DNA of 64,000 nucleotides from Sphingobium sp. KCTC 72723 (GCF_014280435.1 NZ_CP060388.1:3876001-3940000); one strand, 5' to 3'. Numbered from the stretch's first letter, positions 46,449-55,352 are shown. Notes: generated by a model from the sequence alone, not told the origin. Numbers and translations: made by a program.

Positions 46449-47201
46449 ATGAGCATGTTGCAACTCCCCACCCGCCGCGACGAAAGCTGGCGCTACAGCG
46501 ATCTTTCGGCGCTGCAAAGCGTCTGGCCGCTGCCTGCGCCCACCCCTATCGTCGTGAGCGAAGGGCAAAGCGCGCACCATTGCCTGTTGCAGGATGCGGC
46601 CGACGGCACGGCGGCGGTGCATGACTATGTCATCACCATCGCCGACGGCGCGCGCTGCGACTTCCATCTGCTCAACATCGGCGGCAAGCTGGGCCGCGTG
46701 ACCTTCACCGTCACGCTGGGCAGCCATGCCCATTTCGGGCTGAACGGGGCGATCATTGGCGGCGGCGACCAGACGCTGGAAATCATCACATCTGTCACTC
46801 ATGCCCACCCCGATTCGACCAGCGGCCAGACGATCCGCTCGATCCTGGGCAGCCACGCCACCGGCAGCTATCTTGGCGCGATCAATGTCGCCCGCGACGC
46901 GCAGCGGACTGACGCCGTCCAGTCGATCAAGGCCATGCTGCTCGACCGCACGGCCACCGCGAACGCCAAGCCGGAACTGGAAATCTACGCCGACGACGTC
47001 AAATGCGCCCATGGCGCGACCGTGGGTGAACTGGACAAGGCGGCTTTGTTCTACATGGCCTCGCGCGGCATGGATCCGGCCACGGCCAAGACCCTGCTGC
47101 TGCGCTCCTTCGTCGCGGGTGTGTTCGACGACATGCCAGACGAGGCGGTGAAGGACAGGTTCGAAGCCGCCGCCATCGCCAAGCTGGAGGCGCTGGTATG
47201 A
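46449..47201 (+). CDS. sufD: Fe-S assembly protein SufD (short form)
   Basis: A 250-residue SufB/SufD-family beta-helix protein, much shorter than the roughly 420 residues of enterobacterial SufD, lacking most of the N-terminal helical region. The conserved C-terminal part is present: RSILGSHATGSYLGAINV, DAVQSIKAMLLD, CAHGATVGELDKAALFYMASRG with the key His. It pairs with SufB. Short SufD is common in alphaproteobacteria. Its stop overlaps sufS. Confidence 0.92.
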   Translation: MSMLQLPTRRDESWRYSDLSALQSVWPLPAPTPIVVSEGQSAHHCLLQDAADGTAAVHDYVITIADGARCDFHLLNIGGKLGRVTFTVTLGSHAHFGLNGAIIGGGDQTLEIITSVTHAHPDSTSGQTIRSILGSHATGSYLGAINVARDAQRTDAVQSIKAMLLDRTATANAKPELEIYADDVKCAHGATVGELDKAALFYMASRGMDPATAKTLLLRSFVAGVFDDMPDEAVKDRFEAAAIAKLEALV

Positions 47202-48388
47202 CCCTCTCCCTCCGCCACGACTTCCCCGGCGTCGGCGACTGGCACTATCTCGACAGCGCGGCCACCGCGCAAAAGCCGACCGCCGTGATCGACGCGATCG
47301 CCCGCGCCTATGGCCCGGACTATGCGACGGTCCATCGCGGCGTCTATGAGCGCTCGGCCAACATGACGCTCGCCTATGAAGCGGCACGGCGCAAGGTTGC
47401 CGGGTTCATCGGCGCAGCGTCGGACAGCGAAATCGTCTATGTCCGTGGCGCGACCGAGGCGATCAACCTTGTCGCGACCTGCTGGGCGGGCGAACAACTC
47501 AAAAGCGGCGACCGCATCCTGCTCTCCACCCTCGAACATCACAGCAATATCGTGCCGTGGCAGATGGTGGCGGAAAAAGTCGGCGCGCATATCGACGTCA
47601 TTCCCCTGACCGCCGATGGCCGGATCGACCTCGACGCGATGCGCGCGATGATTACCCCGCGCCACCGCATGGTCGCGCTCGCCCATGTGTCGAACGTGCT
47701 GGGCAGCGTGCTGGATTGCCGCCACGCCGCCGACATTGCCCATATGGTGGGCGCAAAGATCCTGATCGACGGGTGCCAGGCCGTCCCTCGGCTGGCCGTC
47801 GATGTTCAGGCATTGGGCTGCGATTTCTACGTCTTTTCCGCGCATAAACTCTACGGCCCGACCGGCATCGGCGTGCTGTGGGGCCGCCGGGAACTGCTCG
47901 ACGCCATGCCGCCTTATCAGGGTGGCGGGTCGATGATCGACACGGTGACATTCGAAAAAACCACCTACGCCCCCGCACCCACCCGGTTTGAGGCAGGGAC
48001 GCCGCATATCACTGGCGTCGTCGGCCTGTCCGCCGCGATCGACTATGTGCAGTCCGTCGGGCTGGACAATATCCACGCCCATGAATGTGCGCTGGTGGCA
48101 AAGGCGCGCGCCGCGCTGGGCGGCATGAACAGCATCCGCCTGTTCGGTCCCGCCGATAGCGCGGGCATCCTCTCCTTCGCGGTGGAGGGGGTGCATCCGC
48201 ACGATGTCGGCACCATATTGGACGAAACGGGTGTCGCGATCCGGGCCGGGCATCATTGCGCCCAGCCGCTGATGCGCCATCTGGGTGTCGAAGCGACCGC
48301 ACGGGCCAGTTTCGGCATATATAGCGACGAAAGCGACGTGGACGCACTGGTAAGCGGCCTTGAGCGGGTAAGGAAAATATTCGGATGA
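47198..48388 (+). CDS. sufS: Cysteine desulfurase SufS
   Basis: A 396-residue PLP-dependent group II cysteine desulfurase. The PLP lysine is Lys217 in FSAHKLYGPTG and the persulfide cysteine is Cys354 in RAGHHCAQPLM; RGATEAINLVA and LEHHSNIVPWQ bind the cofactor. It mobilises sulfur from cysteine and would hand it to SufE (37171-37596). Overlaps both neighbours by ATGA. Confidence 0.97.
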   Translation: MTLSLRHDFPGVGDWHYLDSAATAQKPTAVIDAIARAYGPDYATVHRGVYERSANMTLAYEAARRKVAGFIGAASDSEIVYVRGATEAINLVATCWAGEQLKSGDRILLSTLEHHSNIVPWQMVAEKVGAHIDVIPLTADGRIDLDAMRAMITPRHRMVALAHVSNVLGSVLDCRHAADIAHMVGAKILIDGCQAVPRLAVDVQALGCDFYVFSAHKLYGPTGIGVLWGRRELLDAMPPYQGGGSMIDTVTFEKTTYAPAPTRFEAGTPHITGVVGLSAAIDYVQSVGLDNIHAHECALVAKARAALGGMNSIRLFGPADSAGILSFAVEGVHPHDVGTILDETGVAIRAGHHCAQPLMRHLGVEATARASFGIYSDESDVDALVSGLERVRKIFG

Positions 48389-48852
48389 TGACCGAGGAAC
48401 GCAAGATCATGGTCGAGGAAGTCGACACCGTGGAAACCCCGCCCAAGGCGCGCGTGGATGCCCCGTCGGAGCCTGGCGAGCGCCAGCGCGACTATCTCGA
48501 CGGCTTCCTGGCGGCCAAGCCTGTGCCTGTGGCGGCGGGCGAACCGGGCGGTAATCTCTATGACGCGGTGATTGACGCGCTCAAGGAGATTTACGACCCG
48601 GAAATCCCGGTCAACATCTATGATCTGGGCCTGATCTACGGCGTCGATGTCACCGACGACAGCCATGTCGTCGTGACCATGACCCTGACCACGCCCCATT
48701 GCCCGGTCGCTGAATCCATGCCCGGCGAAGTCGAAATGCGCGTCGGTGCGGTGCCGGGCGTCGGCGATGCACAGGTCAACCTGATCTGGGATCCGCCATG
48801 GGATCCGCAAAAGATGAGCGACGAAGCCAAGCTCGAACTGGGGATGCTGTAA
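48385..48852 (+). CDS. sufT: SUF-associated MIP18/DUF59 protein SufT
   Basis: A 155-residue protein whose C-terminal 100 residues are a MIP18-family (DUF59) domain: ALKEIYDPEIPVNIYDLGLI with the DPE motif and TLTTPHCPVAES with the conserved Cys. The N-terminal 50 residues are an acidic/Pro-rich extension. SufT proteins assist Fe-S maturation. It starts in the sufS stop and is followed by two palindromic repeats before sufA. Confidence 0.92.
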   Translation: MMTEERKIMVEEVDTVETPPKARVDAPSEPGERQRDYLDGFLAAKPVPVAAGEPGGNLYDAVIDALKEIYDPEIPVNIYDLGLIYGVDVTDDSHVVVTMTLTTPHCPVAESMPGEVEMRVGAVPGVGDAQVNLIWDPPWDPQKMSDEAKLELGML

Positions 48853-48864
48853 TGATTATCTAGT

Positions 48865-48898
48865 CCCTCCCCTTCAGGGGAGGGGTTGGGGTGGGGGC
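48865..48898 (-). repeat. Sphingomonad G+C-rich palindromic repeat, copy 4
   Basis: Reverse-oriented copy: CCCTCCCCTTCAGGGGAGGG hairpin followed by GTTGGGGTGGGGGC. It starts 12 bp after the sufT stop. Confidence 0.92.
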
Positions 48899-48927
48899 GT
48901 GCACCCAAGCACCACGCCAAAAGGATA

Positions 48928-48963
48928 GCCCCCACCCCCGGCCCCTCCCCTGAAGGGGAGGGG
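48928..48963 (+). repeat. Sphingomonad G+C-rich palindromic repeat, copy 5
   Basis: Forward copy, GCCCCCACCCCCGGCCCC then the hairpin, ending 10 bp before sufA. With copy 4 it makes a second inverted pair, here tail-to-tail. Confidence 0.92.
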
Positions 48964-48973
48964 TGAGAAAGGA

Positions 48974-49339
48974 ATGAGAATGACGACCGAGACCAAGACC
49001 CGCGCCCGCCCCGCCGCCGTCATCCTGACGGCGAGCGCAGAGCGGCGCATCGCCGACCTGATGGCCGCCGCGCCCGAAGGGACGATCGGCGTCAAGCTGT
49101 CGACCCCTAAGCGCGGCTGTTCGGGCCTTGCCTATTCGGTCGACTATGTCGCCGACGAAGTGAAATATGACGAGAAGATCGAAACGCCCGGCGGCATTTT
49201 CTACATCGATGGCGGATCGGTCCTCTATCTGATCGGGTCGACCATGGACTGGGTGGAGGATGATTTCACTGCCGGCTTCACCTTCGTCAATCCCAACGCC
49301 AAGGGTAGCTGCGGCTGCGGCGAAAGTTTCACGGTCTGA
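48974..49339 (+). CDS. sufA: A-type Fe-S carrier SufA/HesB
   Basis: A 121-residue HesB/IscA-type carrier with the three cluster-binding cysteines Cys49 (KRGCSGLAY), Cys113 and Cys115 (GSCGCGESF). It transfers clusters made on SufBCD to targets and closes the suf operon. The first 15 residues are an extra basic extension. Confidence 0.95.
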   Translation: MRMTTETKTRARPAAVILTASAERRIADLMAAAPEGTIGVKLSTPKRGCSGLAYSVDYVADEVKYDEKIETPGGIFYIDGGSVLYLIGSTMDWVEDDFTAGFTFVNPNAKGSCGCGESFTV

Positions 49340-49352
49340 CGGCGCGCGGGCC

Positions 49353-50159
49353 ATGCCCCATCTGCTGATCTTCGGCCTGGGTTATACCGCGTCCCGCCTC
49401 GCCGCCCGGCTGAGCGCACAGGGCTGGCGCATCACTGCCACGCGCCGCAGCGCGGATGCCGACGCGCTTGCCTTCGCCGACGACCCCGCCGTCCGCGCCG
49501 CCATTGCCAGCGCCACGCACATCCTCTCCTCCGTCCCGCCCGAAGGGGACATTGATCCGGTGCTGGCCCGCTATGGCAATGCCATCGCCACCGCGCCTGC
49601 CCTCTGGACCGGCTATCTCTCCTCCACCGGCGTCTATGGCGACGTGGGCGGGGCGTGGGTGGACGAAGCCAGTCCGGTCGGCTCCGGTCGCCGCACCGCC
49701 CGCGCCAGTGCCGACATTGCGTGGGGCGACCTGCGCCCGGACATGCGCCGCTTCCGCCTGCCCGGCATCTATGGTCCGGGCCGCTCCGCGCTCGACCGCG
49801 TGCGCGCGGGCAAGGCGCACCGTATCGCCCTGCGCGATCAGGTGTTCAGCCGCGTCCATGTCGATGACATCCTGTCCGGCGTGATCGCGTCCTTCGACGG
49901 TCCGGCGGGCGTGTATAATCTGGCCGACGACCTGCCCTGCGCCCAGAACCGGCTGATAGAGGCGGCGTGCGACCTGCTGCACCTGCCCCATCCGCCGCTG
50001 CTGTCGCTGGAGGAAGCCGCTCTCTCCCCCATGGCGCGCAGCTTCTATGCGGAAAATCGCCGCGTCGCCAATGGTCGCGCCAAACGCCTGCTCGGCTGGG
50101 TGCCGCGCTACCCGACCTACCGCGAGGGGCTGGTTGCCTGCGAATCGCCGCACGGCTGA
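49353..50159 (+). CDS. NAD-dependent epimerase/dehydratase family protein (YeeZ-like SDR)
   Basis: A 268-residue atypical extended SDR. The nucleotide-binding motif is LIFGLGYTASRLA at the N-terminus; STGVYGDVGG replaces the usual Ser-Tyr-Lys block, and the catalytic Tyr/Lys signature is not obvious. FRLPGIYGPGRSALDRVRAG and VHVDDI follow. Substrate unknown. It starts 13 bp after sufA, so it may be read through from the suf operon. Confidence 0.85.
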   Translation: MPHLLIFGLGYTASRLAARLSAQGWRITATRRSADADALAFADDPAVRAAIASATHILSSVPPEGDIDPVLARYGNAIATAPALWTGYLSSTGVYGDVGGAWVDEASPVGSGRRTARASADIAWGDLRPDMRRFRLPGIYGPGRSALDRVRAGKAHRIALRDQVFSRVHVDDILSGVIASFDGPAGVYNLADDLPCAQNRLIEAACDLLHLPHPPLLSLEEAALSPMARSFYAENRRVANGRAKRLLGWVPRYPTYREGLVACESPHG

Positions 50160-50222
50160 TTCGCTTCGCCGCAAAGGGGCAGGGCGGCTTACCCTTCCTT
50201 AACCATATAGCGGCGAAGGCAG

Positions 50223-50405
50223 GTGTCTCAACTGTTCGGGACCAGCCAGATGGATCGCATCGACCACGCCTTTCGCGCGCTCAGCCAGCGGATGAACAGC
50301 CTGTCCGCGCCGGGCCATGCTATCGCTGCGCCCGAACCGCTGACCAGCCTGATCGCCAAGGTCAACGCCGCCAAGCAGCATTATCAGCCAGGCGTCCCGC
50401 GCTGA
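50223..50405 (+). CDS. Small protein of unknown function, uncertain
   Basis: A 60-residue frame from GTG 50223 (or ATG 50250), between an SDR gene and a convergent exported protein. Leu/Ala-rich heptads (IDHAFRALSQRMNSL) suggest an amphipathic helix. GAAGGCAGG lies just upstream. There is no family match and the frame could be fortuitous. Confidence 0.35.
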   Translation: MSQLFGTSQMDRIDHAFRALSQRMNSLSAPGHAIAAPEPLTSLIAKVNAAKQHYQPGVPR

Positions 50406-50410
50406 ACCCT

Positions 50411-50812
50411 TTACGGTTCGCCCTTCGATTCCTGCATCCGCCGCTCGGCGAACCATTGTTGCAGCATCTTGGCGGTGCAGCCGGTAAAGCCGTTGCTGCC
50501 GATCGCCGAACAACTGCCCGGCAATGTCTGGCGCTGCACCTGTTCCATCGTCGCGACCTGACTGCCCCAGCCCGGACCACCCGACACGGCGGGCTTTTCG
50601 CGCAGCTTCTTGGGAATGCGATAACGCTCCGCCTCCGGCTTGCGCGCGCACACGACAATGTCGTCGCCCTTGCTTTCCGGGCAGGGATCGTCCCCATAGA
50701 CCAGCAGGTTGACGATGCGTTCGGGTGGCGGTTCCGCCTGCGCCATCGCGGTGGATGGCATCAGGCAAGCGAGCAGCAGGCCAGATAGGGGCAGCACGAC
50801 AGAGCGTCGCAT
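50411..50812 (-). CDS. Exported protein with CPxSxGDDIVVCAR motif, paralogue A
   Basis: A 133-residue protein with signal peptide (ending TAMAQ). Core motif YGDDPCPESKGDDIVVCARK is shared with the neighbour at 50902-51432, followed by RYRIPKKLRE and, near the end, GSNGFTGCTAKMLQQW. Four conserved cysteines probably form two disulfides. Function unknown; both are probably periplasmic or outer-membrane associated. Confidence 0.8.
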   Translation of the reverse strand: MRRSVVLPLSGLLLACLMPSTAMAQAEPPPERIVNLLVYGDDPCPESKGDDIVVCARKPEAERYRIPKKLREKPAVSGGPGWGSQVATMEQVQRQTLPGSCSAIGSNGFTGCTAKMLQQWFAERRMQESKGEP

Positions 50813-50901
50813 CGGGTCAATTCCTTCTCGCCCCTGTGGTGGACCGGGGCGGCCCAATGCCCCGGCAGTTTAGTCAGGACGCCGCGCGGCGTCCCGATCC
50901 G

Positions 50902-51432
50902 TCACGGCTGCGTCGTCGTCGCCGCCTTCGCCTTTTCCTCCGCCTTCACCCGCGCTTCGATTGCGTCGCTATCCGCGTCGATGGTGGACAGGCGACGGCC
51001 ACGCTCCGCCTCGACCAGATCCTTCCAGCTGGCATTGTCGAGCGCCTGCCGTTCCGCCTTGGCCAGACGCGACAGTTGCGCAAAGCAGCCCGTCGCCCCG
51101 CCGCTGCCGACTGGCGAACAGCTTTCGGTGCCGCTGCGGCCGATATATTCCATCGACCGCACCCGCTCGCCCCATGCCTGTTTGCTCGGTTCATTGGGGT
51201 TGCCGCGCAGCGGTTCGGGGATGCGATAGCGTTCCTCCTCCCCCTTGCGCGCGCACACGACGATGTCGTCGCCCTGGCTCTGCGGGCAGGCATCCTCGCC
51301 ATAGACGATGACGAGGTTCACTTTCTCGGTCGTCGGCACGGTGGCGGCGGTCGGCGCAGTGGACGGCTGCGCCATGGCGGGCATGGCAAAGCCTGTCAGC
51401 AACAGTGCGGCGATCAGCGGAGTCTTGGTCAT
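50902..51432 (-). CDS. Exported protein with CPxSxGDDIVVCAR motif, paralogue B
   Basis: A 176-residue paralogue of the next gene. Signal peptide (ending PAMAQ), then VIVYGEDACPQSQGDDIVV and RYRIPEPLRGN, GSGGATGCFAQL, with a Lys/Ala/Glu-rich C-terminal tail of about 35 residues that paralogue A lacks. The two genes are in tandem (89 bp apart). No catalytic motif seen. Confidence 0.8.
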   Translation of the reverse strand: MTKTPLIAALLLTGFAMPAMAQPSTAPTAATVPTTEKVNLVIVYGEDACPQSQGDDIVVCARKGEEERYRIPEPLRGNPNEPSKQAWGERVRSMEYIGRSGTESCSPVGSGGATGCFAQLSRLAKAERQALDNASWKDLVEAERGRRLSTIDADSDAIEARVKAEEKAKAATTTQP

Positions 51433-51444
51433 CGTCGGTCCTTT

Positions 51445-51999
51445 TCAGATGCGCTTCGACAGCGCGATAGCGGCCCGGCATCCCAGACGGATGGCGCCCG
51501 ACAACAGGGGGTAGGCAGGCGCCTGCTCCGCGCCATGCGCCAGCGCAGCGTCACGATGCTCGACCTCTTCTGCCTGAAAATCCGCAATGGCGGTGGAGAG
51601 TTCCCTGTCGTCGTCGCCCAGTTCCACCAATTGCTCGGCATAGTGGCGGTCGATTTCGGTTTCGATCGCAGCGGTGCAGGCCATGGCGGCCTTTGGCCCC
51701 ATCGCTGCCGTTACCGCGCCCAGCGCAAAGCCCGCCACATCCCAGATCGGTGCCAGCATCGTCGGCCGCACGCCGCGCCGCGCGATCATCGCGTCGAACG
51801 TGGCGCGATGGCGCTCCTCCTGCGCCGCCATGCCGGCAATGATGCGGGCATAGGGATGCCGGTCGCCCAGCACGGCCAGTTGCCCGGCATAGATGCGCGT
51901 CGCGCCAAACTCGCCCGCCTGATCGACTCGCAGCATGGACGCGCGCGCCGTGTCGCTGATGCGACGGCCTGGCCGGGGAGAATCCGTGTCTCCACTCAT
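51445..51999 (-). CDS. coq7: Demethoxyubiquinone hydroxylase Coq7-type
   Basis: A 184-residue di-iron protein of ubiquinone biosynthesis. Two E-x2-H metal motifs are visible, in MAAQEERHRATF and AEEVEHRD, with LRVDQAGEFGATRIYAGQ supplying another Glu and IETEIDRHYAEQL another. It hydroxylates demethoxyubiquinone. ATG 51999 overlaps the dsbB stop by ATGA; an ATG at 52008 is possible. Confidence 0.93.
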   Translation of the reverse strand: MSGDTDSPRPGRRISDTARASMLRVDQAGEFGATRIYAGQLAVLGDRHPYARIIAGMAAQEERHRATFDAMIARRGVRPTMLAPIWDVAGFALGAVTAAMGPKAAMACTAAIETEIDRHYAEQLVELGDDDRELSTAIADFQAEEVEHRDAALAHGAEQAPAYPLLSGAIRLGCRAAIALSKRI

Positions 52000-52484
52000 G
52001 CGCGCCATCCCTTCCTGCCAAGCAACACCAAGATGGCGAGCGCCCCGCCCACCGACAAGAGGCCGTTATAGCCCGCCAGCGAAATGCCCAGCAGGCTCCA
52101 CGGCGCAACGTCGCACCGGGTGATCGGTGTCGCCATGATCTGGTTCAATATGTCGGCTGCGCTGCCCCCGGTCGGCGATGTGGAACAGGCGGTCAGCCCT
52201 TCCCACCAGCCATATTCGACCCCGGCATGGAACAGGCCGATGCCACCGCTGATACCGATCGCCACTGCCGCCAGCGTCGTGAAAAGGGCGCTGGTCCGTG
52301 GATTGCCCTTCGCCGCGAACGCCACCAGCGCCAGAGCGATTGCCGCCATATGGGGATAACGCTGCCACCAGCACATTTCGCACGGATGCAGGCCACCGAC
52401 ATATTGCGACGCATAGGCACCGCCCAGCAACGCGACGGGAACCAACAGCGCCAGCGCGCGGGCGAGGGGGAGTTTGCTCATCAT
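51996..52484 (-). CDS. dsbB: Disulfide bond formation protein B family
   Basis: A 162-residue four-helix membrane protein. The first redox pair is Cys35-x2-Cys38 (HPCEMCWWQRYPHM); the second periplasmic pair is Cys100 and Cys124 (LTACSTSP, TRCDVAPW). It would pass electrons from DsbA to quinones, apt beside the ubiquinone gene coq7, with which it overlaps. Confidence 0.92.
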   Translation of the reverse strand: MMSKLPLARALALLVPVALLGGAYASQYVGGLHPCEMCWWQRYPHMAAIALALVAFAAKGNPRTSALFTTLAAVAIGISGGIGLFHAGVEYGWWEGLTACSTSPTGGSAADILNQIMATPITRCDVAPWSLLGISLAGYNGLLSVGGALAILVLLGRKGWRA

Positions 52485-52550
52485 CCCCGCTTAAACGCCC
52501 CGGCACCTTTCGTCATGCTGAACTTGCGGGATGGACGACAAGGCATTGTG

Positions 52551-52614
52551 TGTTCCCGCGCAGGCGGGAACCCAGTCCCACCGTCTGAACTGGGTTCCCG
52601 CCTGCGCGGGAACA
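52551..52614. repeat. 25-bp perfect inverted repeat
   Basis: Arms TGTTCCCGCGCAGGCGGGAA plus CCCAG (52551-52575) and the exact reverse complement at 52590-52614, with a 14-base loop. It lies between dsbB and ctpA. Same class as the repeats at 970 and 1886, with a different core. Confidence 0.9.
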
Positions 52615-52646
52615 TGCGGTGCCTATAGGCACAGGAGTGGACAGGA

Positions 52647-53999
52647 TTACTTCGCCCCCGGCTTGCGCGCCACGCCCTGCGCCTGCGCGATGGCCGCGCC
52701 CGGCGTGCTGGCCAGCCGGGTTATCGTGCGCAGCGCATAGTCGAGCTGGAAATCCTCCACGCCCTTCTTCTTCAGATCCTCGGCCGACATCGCAAAGCGC
52801 GGATCGTCCTTGGCATCTTCTTCCAGCACCTTGTCGTCGGTCTTGATCTCGTTGATCAAATGACGGCGCAGGTCGCTTTCGCGATATTTCGGGCGGTTCT
52901 TGTAATCGGGGTCGGACAGTTGCGGCACGCGAATGTCCGGCTGGATGCCGCCTTCCTGCACGCTGCGGCCCGACGGCGTATAATAGCGCGCCGTCGTCAG
53001 CTTGAGCGCGGTGGTGTTGGACAGCGGCAACATCGTCTGCACGCTGCCCTTGCCGAAACTGCGTTCGCCCATCACCAGTGCGCGATGCTGGTCCTGCAAT
53101 GCGCCCGCCACGATTTCGGATGCGGAAGCGGACCCGGCATCCACCAGCACGATGACCGGCAGCCCCTTGGCATCATCGCCCGCCTTGGCATAATAGCGTT
53201 CGACATCACCCTTGGTCCGGCCGCGCTGCGACACGATCTCGCCCCGCTCCAGAAAAGCGTCGCTGACCGATACCGCTTCGTCCAGCAACCCGCCGGGGTT
53301 GGAACGCAGGTCCAGCACATAGCCGGTCGGCTTGTGGCCCAGCGACTTGTCGATGCTGCGGATCGCCTGCCGCACGTCCGCGCCGGTATTGGCGGAGAAG
53401 CTGACGATGTTGATGACGCCGATATTGTTTTTCACTTCCCATTTGACGGGCTTCAACTGAATGATTTCGCGCGTCAGGGTCAGGTCGATCGGCTTGTCGC
53501 GGCCCGCCCGCACGATCGTCAGCTTCAGCGACGTGCCTGCCGCACCGCGCATCTTGTCGACCGCTTCGTCCAGCGTGCCGCCATAGATCAACTGCCCGTC
53601 GATATGGGTGATATAGTCGCCCGCCTTGATCCCCGCGCGCCAGGCCGGGGTATCCTGCGTCGGGGCGATCACCTTGACCGCGCCATCCTCCTGCGTGACC
53701 GACAGGCCCAGGCCGCCATAGCTGCCCTCCGTCTGGGTGCGCAGATTCTGGAAATCGCGCGCGTCGAGGAAGGATGAATGCGGATCGAGGCTGGCCAGCA
53801 TCCCGTCGATCGCGCCCTTGATCAGCTTTTCGTCGTCGACTTTCTCGACATAGTCGCTGCGGACCTTCTGGAACACGTCCATAAATTCATCGAGCGCCTT
53901 GTAGCTCGACGCCTCCCCATCGGCCAGCGCGGCCGTGGTGGCGGGAATGAGCGCAAGCGCGCCGAGCGCAACGGCGCCCTGGAGGAAAGTGGACTTCAT
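52647..53999 (-). CDS. ctpA: C-terminal processing protease (S41)
   Basis: A 450-residue exported peptidase. Signal peptide (about 1-27), helical cap, PDZ domain (about 90-170, YGGLGLSVTQEDGAVKVIAP) and S41 catalytic domain with the Ser in VDAGSASASEIVAG and the Lys about 25 residues later in GERSFGKGSVQT. It degrades or trims periplasmic proteins with exposed C-termini. ATG 53999 has AAGGAAAC 5-6 bases upstream. Confidence 0.95.
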   Translation of the reverse strand: MKSTFLQGAVALGALALIPATTAALADGEASSYKALDEFMDVFQKVRSDYVEKVDDEKLIKGAIDGMLASLDPHSSFLDARDFQNLRTQTEGSYGGLGLSVTQEDGAVKVIAPTQDTPAWRAGIKAGDYITHIDGQLIYGGTLDEAVDKMRGAAGTSLKLTIVRAGRDKPIDLTLTREIIQLKPVKWEVKNNIGVINIVSFSANTGADVRQAIRSIDKSLGHKPTGYVLDLRSNPGGLLDEAVSVSDAFLERGEIVSQRGRTKGDVERYYAKAGDDAKGLPVIVLVDAGSASASEIVAGALQDQHRALVMGERSFGKGSVQTMLPLSNTTALKLTTARYYTPSGRSVQEGGIQPDIRVPQLSDPDYKNRPKYRESDLRRHLINEIKTDDKVLEEDAKDDPRFAMSAEDLKKKGVEDFQLDYALRTITRLASTPGAAIAQAQGVARKPGAK

Positions 54000-54116
54000 G
54001 GGTTTCCTTGATTCCGGCATCTGCGTCCCATCATAAGCCGATTCGCGTCCCGACGCAAAAGCCTGCTTCGACCAATGTTGCGCAGGCTCGATGAGCGTCG
54101 GGTTAATGGCTTGCTT

Positions 54117-55352
54117 TCACCCCAGCCCCACCAGCGGCACGATGTCCACCGGGCGGCCATTGCGGCGCAGTTCGATCGTCACGGTCGGGCGGCCTTGGCC
54201 CGTGATGCCCACCGGCTCGCCCTGAGCGACGCGCTCGCCCACCTGCGCGGTGACGCGGTGCAGGCCAGTGATCAGCGTGGTCCAGCCCTGCCCATGGTCG
54301 ATGATCAATATCTGGCCATAGCCGCGATAGGGACCGGCATAGGCGATGCGCCCCGCCGTCGGCGCGACGGTCTGCGCCCCTGGCTGCGTCACCAGCGTCA
54401 GCCCGCGCGACCGCACGCCGCCGTCATTCACTTCCCCCATGCCCGTCACCAGCTGACCGATGACGGGCAGGCGATAGGGCGGCGGGCCGCTTGACGCGGT
54501 GGTGGCTTCGGGCGGTGGTGCGCCTGTCTGGTCTGGCCGGGCGGGACGCAGCAGCGGACCGGGCAGGGCGGCCAGCTTTTCGCGCAGGTCGCCAGCATCC
54601 TCCAGCCGGTCCATCAGGTCGACAATATCGCGCGCCCGCTCACCCAGCGCCAGCGCCCGTTCGCTTTCCAGCCCCGCATTGGTGCGATAGTCGCGCGCCG
54701 CAACCCGCTTGGCCGCTTCCAGCGTGGCGAGCGCGCCCTGCCGTTCCCGCCGGTCGGCCTGCGCCTTGCCCAGCGCATCGGCGGCCTGCTGCGCGGTTGC
54801 CTGCAATCCCCGGCTGCGCGCCAGTTCGTCGCGCAGCCCGGCGGTGCGCTGGCGGATCACTGGCAGCACCTGTGCCAGCACCGCGCGCATATGCACCGCG
54901 TCGCTCACCGATCCGGGCTGGATCAACGCCAGCGCCAGCGGGCGGCGCGCCATCATCTGGAGCGCGGCGGTCAGGCGCACGACTGGCTCCTGCTTGACCG
55001 CCAGCCGCGCGGCCTGCGCCCGCTGCATCCGCGCGATGATGGCGATACGCGCCTGCGCCGCCTGAATATCGGCTTCGGCCTGCTGGATGCGTGCGGCAGT
55101 GGCGGCGGCGCGGCGGCGCGCCTGCTGCGCATCGTCGCGCGCGGCGCTGGCCTGTTGCTCCAGCCGGGCGGATCGGTCGCGTGCCTCGTCCGACTGGCGG
55201 CGCGCGGCCTTCAACGCGGCCTGCTCCTGCTCCAGCGTGGTGGCGGCCGTGCCGGACAGGATGATGGCCGTATCCCCGGCAGCAGGCAGGCGCGTCGCTG
55301 CCAGGGCCATTCCGCCCACCAGCATCGCCACCATGATCGTCGCCTGCTTCAC
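54117..55352 (-). CDS. EnvC-like murein hydrolase activator (M23 domain)
   Basis: A 411-residue exported protein: hydrophobic N-terminus, then long coiled-coil helices (about 35-230, rich in ALKAARRQSDEARDR-type heptads), then a LytM/M23 domain (about 295-410). The Zn ligands of active M23 peptidases are mostly lost, as in EnvC: GMGEVNDGG replaces GEVLHGG and VTIELRRNG replaces the HxH strand. It thus probably activates amidases at division rather than cutting peptidoglycan. Next to ctpA, a common pairing. Confidence 0.88.
   Translation of the reverse strand: MKQATIMVAMLVGGMALAATRLPAAGDTAIILSGTAATTLEQEQAALKAARRQSDEARDRSARLEQQASAARDDAQQARRRAAATAARIQQAEADIQAAQARIAIIARMQRAQAARLAVKQEPVVRLTAALQMMARRPLALALIQPGSVSDAVHMRAVLAQVLPVIRQRTAGLRDELARSRGLQATAQQAADALGKAQADRRERQGALATLEAAKRVAARDYRTNAGLESERALALGERARDIVDLMDRLEDAGDLREKLAALPGPLLRPARPDQTGAPPPEATTASSGPPPYRLPVIGQLVTGMGEVNDGGVRSRGLTLVTQPGAQTVAPTAGRIAYAGPYRGYGQILIIDHGQGWTTLITGLHRVTAQVGERVAQGEPVGITGQGRPTVTIELRRNGRPVDIVPLVGLG

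Noticed and set aside
44267..48963. CRISPR array suggested by repeated 35-base units
   Set aside because: Copies occur in both orientations with irregular spacing and coding DNA between them, without cas genes.
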